64,000 bases of DNA from Paenibacillus chondroitinus NBRC 15376. Lineage in GTDB: Bacteria; Bacillota; Bacilli; Paenibacillales; NBRC-103111. A program made the position numbers and the translations under genes. Below are positions 58,235 to 64,000 of this stretch, piece by piece (position 1 is the first letter of the stretch; each line of letters starts with the position of its first letter). The DNA lies in NCBI RefSeq assembly GCF_004000765.1, contig NZ_BILW01000014.1, positions 107,490-171,489 on the forward strand, written 5' to 3'. The notes below the pieces were generated by a model. It was not told where the DNA came from, searched no databases, and saw nothing but the letters and a program-made list of their open reading frames with translations.

Positions 58235-61200
58235 TTGTTATTGATTAAAAACAGAAAGAAGTTTTTTTTAGGACTTGTTGCATTATTGTCAATCTGTGTA
58301 ATTGTTATCTCGATCGCATCCCTGAGTTCAAAAGAAGAGTCTATTAAATTATTGTATGTGATGAATCAAGGTCAATATGATCAAGCTGCTTATCAAAATT
58401 TGGAGCAGACGACTGTTGTGAATGTAAATCTAGCTTTAAAAAGCTTGGATCAATTAAGTTCACGGCAGTGGGAAGAGTATGATGCTGTCTATTTAGACCC
58501 TTCTCTGCACGGCAGTAAGAATCTTCAAAATGCTCAAAGCGATTTAACTCGATATGTAAAACAAGGTGGGCATTTATTTATTGAGAATGATCTAATTACT
58601 GATTTTCCATTGGATTTTATAGGAGCGTCTAAGGTTAATGAGATTGAGTCGAATGATAAATTTGAGTTTAAATACCCTGAGGTTGACTATAATCTTAGTG
58701 GAATGCAAACAATGATCAAGCTATTTAATGATAATTTCCTTAAACATATTGGAATGAAAGAATTGCCTGGATTTCAATGGGGAAAGGGTATTGTACCTTC
58801 TAGTGCGGAAACATTGCTTTCGATGGATAATAATATCTCTCTTTTTACAATGAACCGCTATGGAAAAGGAACCGTACTGTGTTCGGGAGGGCTCATTCCG
58901 AATCGTTATTTTATTACAGGACTTGATTTGCAAAGTGGGTATGATTCTTCGAAAGGATTCCCAGTAAAAGCGGAGCAAACACATCCGGCTCCTGTGGGTT
59001 CAGGAGTGGCATATTTCGATTTTAAACAATCTCAACCTTCCGAACCTTATTTTAATTTTACTTTCTCCGCAGCGAACCAATTGCTTCGAAGTGAGTTTAT
59101 TTCTTTTGTTTCTAAAGAAAAGTTAGGCTATAGTTTAAAGAAGGTATTTGGCCCTTATGGCAGGCCGGCAATGGCTTATCAAAACCACTTTGAGGCATTG
59201 TCTGCCATTCGAGATAAAGAAGGTATTCAATGGGCTGAGCTTTTAAAGCAGTATAATCAAATCCCTTCTTTTTCGTTAATTCGAGCTTCTTTCGAATGGT
59301 GGAAATGGGATGAAAGTATAACCGTACATTTGAATACAGGAACATCCTCGCAACCGCAATTCGAAGGTGAGTTACCGAATTCATTTTATGGGAGCGGTCT
59401 CCATCTGAAGAGTGGAAATGAAAATATAAGCTTGGCCACGTATCCACAGAGCAAGGAATTAGCCGCGGCAATTGAACTACCCTATCGAGCGTATCCTGCA
59501 TTCGCAGATATAAAAGGGAACGGCACCGAAGACCTTTTATCTGGTAGTGCAGATGGGTTTATTTATGATTATAGAAATACAGGTCCCAACGGTAATCAGC
59601 AGGGCTTAGCAAATTTGAAATTGCCGGATTCTTTTGATCAACCGGAAAAACTTCTAGATGCTACAGATACCCCTATCCATGTGGTTGTGTATTCCACTAT
59701 CTTTGCTAAGGATATTAATGGAGATCATTTAACTGATCTAGTCATTGGGGATCAAAATGGGTTAGTCCAATATTCATTAAATCTTGGGAACAAGAAATTC
59801 TCACAACCTCAGCCCTTTATGGTTGGGGACAAGCCCTTACAAGTATCGTCCTATGCCGCTCCTACATTAGGTGATATGACTGGAGATGGAGTAGTTGACT
59901 TAATCGTTGGTGATGGTAAAGGTAATATTATTGAATTTTTTGGTGAAAATAATGACTTTGCTCATTTCGAAAAGGGAAAGCAACTCTTCAAGATTCAATC
60001 AAAGTTTGCGGCGCCATCTATTCGAGATATGAATGAAGATAACAAGCTGGATCTCGTAATTGGAAATAGTGAAGGGGATATACAGATCTATGAAAATCAA
60101 AACGGACAATGGATAGATCGAGGTCCAATTAAAGGGAAAACACTCAATCAGATGGGGAATACATCGTTAGTTGGGGGGCATAATTCGGTACCGATCTGGT
60201 ATGATGTAAATCATGATGGCAGTGACGATTTAATAGTTGGTCAATTAGAATACGGGCTTTCATACCCTATCGATGATCCCCAATTTCCGTATAAAGAAGA
60301 ACTGAAGGAGTTTATAGATTATTCAAAGAAAAATAAATTGGAACTATACCCACATATCTTAGTACATAATTACGAAAGAAGTAGTCTAGAGAAAGAAGAA
60401 ATAACCCTTCATAAAAAAGCATTTGATGAGCTAGGGATACCTTTGGGAAGCATGGGAGCAAACCAACATACATGGCGTATAAATAATGAGGATCGAGTAC
60501 AAACATTAAAAAACGAAAATGACTCCGGTGTATGGTTCAATTTTGGTTTTAAACCTTCATACGATCATGTTGATCCACAGTGGGGAAATGACTTTACTTG
60601 GGGTTTACCATTCTTATTGCAGGATAAAACGATAAAGCAACCAATGCTATTATTTGCTCCCTCCCCAATTCTACGCAGAACGGGGGATAACGCAACTGAG
60701 GATATCTATAACGCCTTTGTTCAATTAGATATGCCCATTGATTATTTTGAGCATGTCGAATACCACTTTCCAAATGAAAATAGGCCTTCTAGAGTTAACG
60801 AACTTCTAGATTTTGTTGAATATCTCGATGATATTCGCAATAAAGCTGATTATAACTTTGTGACCGAGCCTCAAATGGCTAGATCCATTATGGCTAGTAT
60901 GACAACTCAAGTAACAATTAAAAGGCCGTGGATTACTTATTTAGCTGATTCGGTAAAAAATCTCTTTGGTAATGGAAAGCATGTAAGTCTTACTTTGAGT
61001 ACTACTTCGTCGGATGCTTGGAAACTTGCGGCAGAATATCAAGACTCAGTTGGCGTTTCCTTTGAGCCAGGAAAACGTTATAGTGGTATTCCATTTGCTA
61101 CGAATTCTGATGTTTTTTTAAGGGGTGACAACCGGCTTTATGTTGGTTTAGCTAAAAAGGAGACGACTCTCTTCATAAGTTGGGAAAAGGATGATATTCA

Positions 61201-61420
61201 TATTGTCCGGTCGAACGTTCCGGTGCAAATACATAAAAGCAAAAATAATTTGAACATTAGTCTCAATTCAGAAGGAATGCAACAAATAAAATTATTTGCA
61301 CCAAGACCATTAAACATACAAGGTCAAGATTTGAAAATTCAATATCTGCAAGAACAAAACTCTTATGTAGTGACTCATATTGGTGAAAAAACGAATATTA
61401 TTGTTAGTGAAGAGAAGTGA
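58235..61420 (+). CDS. large membrane-anchored FG-GAP/VCBS surface protein
   Basis: About 1061 residues. N-terminal anchor helix (about 10-30), a Rossmann-like first domain (LLYVMNQGQYDQ... LTRYVKQGGHLFIEND), then FG-GAP/VCBS calcium-loop repeats: ADIKGNGTEDLLSGS (near 422), KDINGDHLTDLVIGD (near 490), GDMTGDGVVDLIVGD (near 548), RDMNEDNKLDLVIGN (near 593) and YDVNHDGSDDLIVGQ (near 652). The last 350 residues have TIM-barrel/deacetylase-like texture but no assigned motif. Function unknown; similar proteins act in exopolysaccharide export loci. TTG 58235 fits the AAGGAG at 58219-58224; TTG 58226 is too close to it. A near-consensus operator precedes it. Confidence 0.8.
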   Translation: MLLIKNRKKFFLGLVALLSICVIVISIASLSSKEESIKLLYVMNQGQYDQAAYQNLEQTTVVNVNLALKSLDQLSSRQWEEYDAVYLDPSLHGSKNLQNAQSDLTRYVKQGGHLFIENDLITDFPLDFIGASKVNEIESNDKFEFKYPEVDYNLSGMQTMIKLFNDNFLKHIGMKELPGFQWGKGIVPSSAETLLSMDNNISLFTMNRYGKGTVLCSGGLIPNRYFITGLDLQSGYDSSKGFPVKAEQTHPAPVGSGVAYFDFKQSQPSEPYFNFTFSAANQLLRSEFISFVSKEKLGYSLKKVFGPYGRPAMAYQNHFEALSAIRDKEGIQWAELLKQYNQIPSFSLIRASFEWWKWDESITVHLNTGTSSQPQFEGELPNSFYGSGLHLKSGNENISLATYPQSKELAAAIELPYRAYPAFADIKGNGTEDLLSGSADGFIYDYRNTGPNGNQQGLANLKLPDSFDQPEKLLDATDTPIHVVVYSTIFAKDINGDHLTDLVIGDQNGLVQYSLNLGNKKFSQPQPFMVGDKPLQVSSYAAPTLGDMTGDGVVDLIVGDGKGNIIEFFGENNDFAHFEKGKQLFKIQSKFAAPSIRDMNEDNKLDLVIGNSEGDIQIYENQNGQWIDRGPIKGKTLNQMGNTSLVGGHNSVPIWYDVNHDGSDDLIVGQLEYGLSYPIDDPQFPYKEELKEFIDYSKKNKLELYPHILVHNYERSSLEKEEITLHKKAFDELGIPLGSMGANQHTWRINNEDRVQTLKNENDSGVWFNFGFKPSYDHVDPQWGNDFTWGLPFLLQDKTIKQPMLLFAPSPILRRTGDNATEDIYNAFVQLDMPIDYFEHVEYHFPNENRPSRVNELLDFVEYLDDIRNKADYNFVTEPQMARSIMASMTTQVTIKRPWITYLADSVKNLFGNGKHVSLTLSTTSSDAWKLAAEYQDSVGVSFEPGKRYSGIPFATNSDVFLRGDNRLYVGLAKKETTLFISWEKDDIHIVRSNVPVQIHKSKNNLNISLNSEGMQQIKLFAPRPLNIQGQDLKIQYLQEQNSYVVTHIGEKTNIIVSEEK

Positions 61421-61542
61421 TAGAGAATTATAGAAGAGGAGCCGAGTATAGAGGCTAGAGGATAATTTTTGTGATTAAACCAAGAATAAACTGCATAATA
61501 TTAAGTGATTTAGATTATCTGCAAGCTAGGGAGGGAGCAGTA

Positions 61543-62334
61543 GTGAGAAAAAATAATATAATGCTTATCTCTGTTCTGCTACTAGTATTTTCTGCTGCCG
61601 GCTGCAGTGGAAAAGCGCAACCAATAACAAAAACGGTTGCTCAAGCTAGTGATGCACCTAACCTAGTTGCCTCAGCTATGAGTAAGTGTTCATCTGTGCA
61701 AATACCAGATAATACGGAGGTAAATACGAACATAGATAAAGATGCGGGAATTTTTATAGCCTCATGGTATGATGAATCAAAAGGTAAGGATGTATCAATT
61801 AGTACTCACTATAACGAAAGCGATTGTTCGGAAAGTGTTAAATCTCGAGTTTCGAAACTAATTAAAGAAAACTCTTCTAGTAGTGATAAAGTGTCTTCAA
61901 TTAACAATAAAGATCAATCCCCAAATCCTCGTAAGCTAAAAGTAGAATTAACGAAAGATTTTCTCTCCTCCGCGTCAAAAGGAAAGCTGGATGGTATTGA
62001 GTTTGGGATTGGAGCCTCAAAAAAAGAGATAGAACAAGAATGGGGAATTCCAGACGATAAAGGACATGAAAATGTTGAGTATTATGCTTATTCAGATTCA
62101 ATATTTTACTTTTGGGACCATGAGAAGGTAGGAGCTATTAAGCTTTCCCTAAGTAAGAATGAACTAACCTCGAGTGACATTGAAAGAATTTTAGGGAAGC
62201 CTAAATTTGAAGGACCCGATAATGAGGATGGAGGATATTTATTACATTACGAATCTGGGAACTATGAATTATTTTTTAGTGCTGAGTCCAAAGATGCTCC
62301 AATTAGTAACTTAGTATATAAGAAATTAGAATGA
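61543..62334 (+). CDS. lipoprotein with C-terminal DUF4309-like domain
   Basis: About 263 residues: lipoprotein signal (LVFSAAGC), a variable middle with two Cys (SKCSSVQIP, ESDCSES), then a domain starting GIEFGIGASKKEIEQEWG and SYSDSIFYFWDHEKV-like strands, matching DUF4309/YjgB-type Firmicute lipoproteins of unknown function. GTG 61543 follows GGGAGGGAG and gives a normal signal peptide; the longer frame from 61471 does not. It may be co-transcribed with the FG-GAP gene (about 120-base gap). Confidence 0.75.
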   Translation: MRKNNIMLISVLLLVFSAAGCSGKAQPITKTVAQASDAPNLVASAMSKCSSVQIPDNTEVNTNIDKDAGIFIASWYDESKGKDVSISTHYNESDCSESVKSRVSKLIKENSSSSDKVSSINNKDQSPNPRKLKVELTKDFLSSASKGKLDGIEFGIGASKKEIEQEWGIPDDKGHENVEYYAYSDSIFYFWDHEKVGAIKLSLSKNELTSSDIERILGKPKFEGPDNEDGGYLLHYESGNYELFFSAESKDAPISNLVYKKLE

Positions 62335-62352
62335 TAAGAATAAAGTTGAGAG

Positions 62353-62402
62353 AAAAAAGCGTAATCAAGCAACCTTTTAGGTGCCTGATTACGCTTTTTT
62401 AG
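62353..62402. terminator. bidirectional terminator between convergent genes
   Basis: AAAAAAGCGTAATCA pairs with TGATTACGCTTTTTT; A and T runs on both sides serve the lipoprotein and the convergent ctaG. Confidence 0.9.
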
Positions 62403-62417
62403 TCTGGAATCAGCTAG

Positions 62418-63239
62418 TTACTGAATAATGGATTCCCCTGAATTTTCTTTACGATACCAACGTTTGAAAACCATGGAAAGAGCTATAACAAAAACAATTT
62501 CTTGAATAGCTTTCATTATCACGCCACCAGACTGTTGATCGGTATGAGGATCCAAAAATCCAATTATTTGGGGGAATGTACTATACGTATTATAGATGGC
62601 ACCGTCTGCAAACATAATGAATGTACATACCGGATAAATCAACAAACCATTTATTATGAGAAAGGCTATTTTTTTTAGGTCAGATAATTCATCAAGCTCA
62701 GGGATGGGGCAAATAATGAACCACCATATTTGAAGGGCAGTTACAAATAGAATAAGCTCATACAAAGTTCCAAGCCAATAATACTGAGTTGACATTAGAG
62801 AGTCAAAAATTACAGGGAAGTGGTAGAGTGTCAAAAGACCATTAAAAGTTAAAATCGCCAAAATGGGATTAGATGCTATACCTGCTATTTTTTTATTTAG
62901 TTTCCATGGAAAAACAGCTCTAACTAACCATTTTGGAATTCCCAACAGTATTAGTGGAGGTACAATAAACAATAACAATGATTGTTGAACCATATGTGCA
63001 CTGAACAAATAGTGATGGGCGAGTACTCCGAGAGGGCCGCCATTTGCAATGTAAAATAAAAACAGTCCTATTATAAAATAGATTTTGTGACGAAGCTTAA
63101 CTGGCTCAATATTTGTTAAACGCTTCTTAAAAAAGGCCAATAGATTGAGATACCCTATTGCGCTTACTAAAAGGATAAAGAATAACACAGGGCTCCATAA
63201 TTCAAAAAATGAATAATCATGAAAAATGTTGGTGTTCAC
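62418..63239 (-). CDS. ctaG: CtaG-type cytochrome c oxidase assembly factor
   Basis: About 273 residues with seven helices and the caa3_CtaG pattern: NGGPLGVLAHHYLFSAHMVQQSLLL (near 68), VPPLILLGIPKWL, YHFPVIFDSLM (near 140) and PHTDQQSGGVIMKAIQE (near 230). The His in HHYLFSAHM are candidate copper ligands. In B. subtilis CtaG is needed for a functional caa3 oxidase CuA/CuB assembly. GTG 63239 has GGTGA nine bases upstream; TTG 63245 is possible. A near-consensus operator lies 30 bases upstream, placing oxidase copper assembly in the regulon. Confidence 0.9.
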   Translation of the reverse strand: MNTNIFHDYSFFELWSPVLFFILLVSAIGYLNLLAFFKKRLTNIEPVKLRHKIYFIIGLFLFYIANGGPLGVLAHHYLFSAHMVQQSLLLFIVPPLILLGIPKWLVRAVFPWKLNKKIAGIASNPILAILTFNGLLTLYHFPVIFDSLMSTQYYWLGTLYELILFVTALQIWWFIICPIPELDELSDLKKIAFLIINGLLIYPVCTFIMFADGAIYNTYSTFPQIIGFLDPHTDQQSGGVIMKAIQEIVFVIALSMVFKRWYRKENSGESIIQ

Positions 63240-63268
63240 TAGCAAATTTCACCGCTTTCTAATAATAC

Positions 63269-63283
63269 ACTACAATGCATAGT
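63269..63283. promoter_or_regulatory. near-consensus operator before ctaG
   Basis: ACTACAATGCATAGT, identical to the copy before ccdA (55053). Confidence 0.65.
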
Positions 63284-63482
63284 ATATAAAATATATATCC
63301 CACTTTATTTAATAAAGGTTAAATTGTCAATAGGGGCATTAAACTTCAGCGAAATGTGCATAAATCGAAAGATTAAGCACATTAATTATTTTTGCACATG
63401 TTTGAAACATTGAATTTTTCCGTTCTATCGGGTTTTTTTATCATTTAAGGATTAATGTACATATTTTTTTTGTAGATATGTT

Positions 63483-63740
63483 CGGCCTGATGAGCTGAAC
63501 GCTCATCATAAATTTATCACGAAATATGAGCTGCCTTTCCTGCTGCTCTCAGACAGCGACCACCAGGTGGCTGAAAAGTACGGAGTATGGGCGCTCAAAA
63601 AGCTGTATGGCCGTGAGTACATGGGCATTGTCCGTTCGACCTTCCTTATTGACGAGGAAGGCTACATCGTGAAGGAATGGAGCAAGGTGCGGATAAAAAA
63701 CCATGTCCAGTCGGTGGTGGAAGCGGTCGAAGCGCTGTAA
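63483..63740 (+). pseudogene. bcp: 5'-truncated Bcp-type peroxiredoxin
   Basis: The frame reads PDELNAHHKFITKYELPFLL, then VAEKYGVWALKKLYGREYMG and IVRSTFLIDEEGYIVKEW, the C-terminal half of thioredoxin-dependent thiol peroxidase Bcp. The N-terminal half with the peroxidatic Cys is absent. The upstream 200 bases are AT-rich and unrelated, so the break is an insertion/deletion junction. Codon use is GC-richer than in neighbours. Its own terminator follows. Confidence 0.85.
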
Positions 63741-63744
63741 GAGG

Positions 63745-63780
63745 AAGGCTGTCGAGAGAGGTTCTCGACGGCTTTTTTTG
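63745..63780 (+). terminator. terminator after the bcp remnant
   Basis: GGCTGTCGAGA pairs with TCTCGACGGCT (one GU pair), followed by a seven-T run. No feature was recognised between 63781 and 64000. Confidence 0.85.
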
Positions 63781-64000
63781 AAAGAATGTTTTGGGGTTGA
63801 GCGAAAGCTCAACCTTTATTTAATTTTGTTGCTAAAATCTAAGTATGGAATCGAATCTACTCAAACAAATATTTTTCGTTGTAAAGACAGCTGTGCAGTA
63901 AAGTTAATGGGCTACGTTGCATTACATACAACGTAATGGTGTGGTCAGATCGCGATTGTGATCTTTCGTTGCACATCATACAACCATTTGTTGCAAAAGG

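Overview
The window looks like chromosomal DNA of a low-GC, endospore-forming Firmicute, most likely Paenibacillus or a close relative. Support comes from SpoIIP, two GerPA/GerPF-type spore germination proteins, YwmB, a DUF1405 (YpjA-like) protein, a ydaO-type c-di-AMP leader before a NlpC/P60 hydrolase, AGGAGG-type ribosome sites and many TTG/GTG starts. No rRNA, tRNA, CRISPR array or intact transposase was seen. The genus is an inference.

The left half (about 2.7-28.7 kb) is a metal-handling region: a BlaI-type repressor and YwmB; a Cys-rich Csp-type copper-storage protein; a zinc CDF exporter; a CadC/CzrA-type ArsR sensor with a second BlaI and an M56 protease; a Zn/Cd/Pb P1B-ATPase; then a CsoR operon (siroheme-like half protein, truncated copZ, copA with CPS in place of CPC, thioredoxin-like protein, csoR). 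After a MarR gene and a c-di-AMP-leader NlpC/P60 gene come mntH with an MntR-like box, a membrane-anchored cupredoxin, an intact copZ behind a CsoR-like box, a two-component system, a CopZ-type zinc/2Fe-2S domain protein and a CopC-CopD fusion.

The middle (about 28.8-42.9 kb) holds envelope and sporulation genes (two polysaccharide deacetylases, spoIIP, a propeller protein), an orphan nuclease-like gene, a multicopper oxidase lipoprotein, a third BlaI with a second M56 protease, and NlpC/P60 hydrolases, one of them decayed. The right half (43-64 kb) holds two parallel extracytoplasmic thiol modules, DsbD/CcdA-like plus TlpA-like plus Lgt or Lgt-like (43.1-45.8 and 55.2-57.2 kb), a TraX-like protein, a C39-like peptidase, a VTT membrane protein, an ApbE/heme-membrane pair, a LysM-M23 endopeptidase, another two-component operon, a 55-residue Met/His-rich lipoprotein, a giant FG-GAP surface protein and CtaG.

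The main new observation is a repeated operator-like 15-bp dyad, ACTAC-N5-GTAGT. I count ten exact and five near copies, nearly all just upstream of genes and several between divergent genes. It resembles BlaI/MecI/CopY operators but carries an odd, 3-bp core spacer (TACA-N3-TGTA). It precedes two or three regulator genes, copC-copD, both CcdA/TlpA/Lgt modules, ctaG, the Met/His lipoprotein, the FG-GAP protein, NlpC/P60, YwmB, a propeller protein and others. I infer a BlaI-family regulon linking copper delivery, extracytoplasmic thiol chemistry and envelope maintenance, sensed by short M56 proteases without a penicillin-binding domain. Decayed genes (IS1380-type transposase, squalene/phytoene synthase, NlpC/P60, Bcp peroxiredoxin, Nramp-like) and an inverted partial duplication (25.2 versus 52.2 kb) point to past rearrangement.
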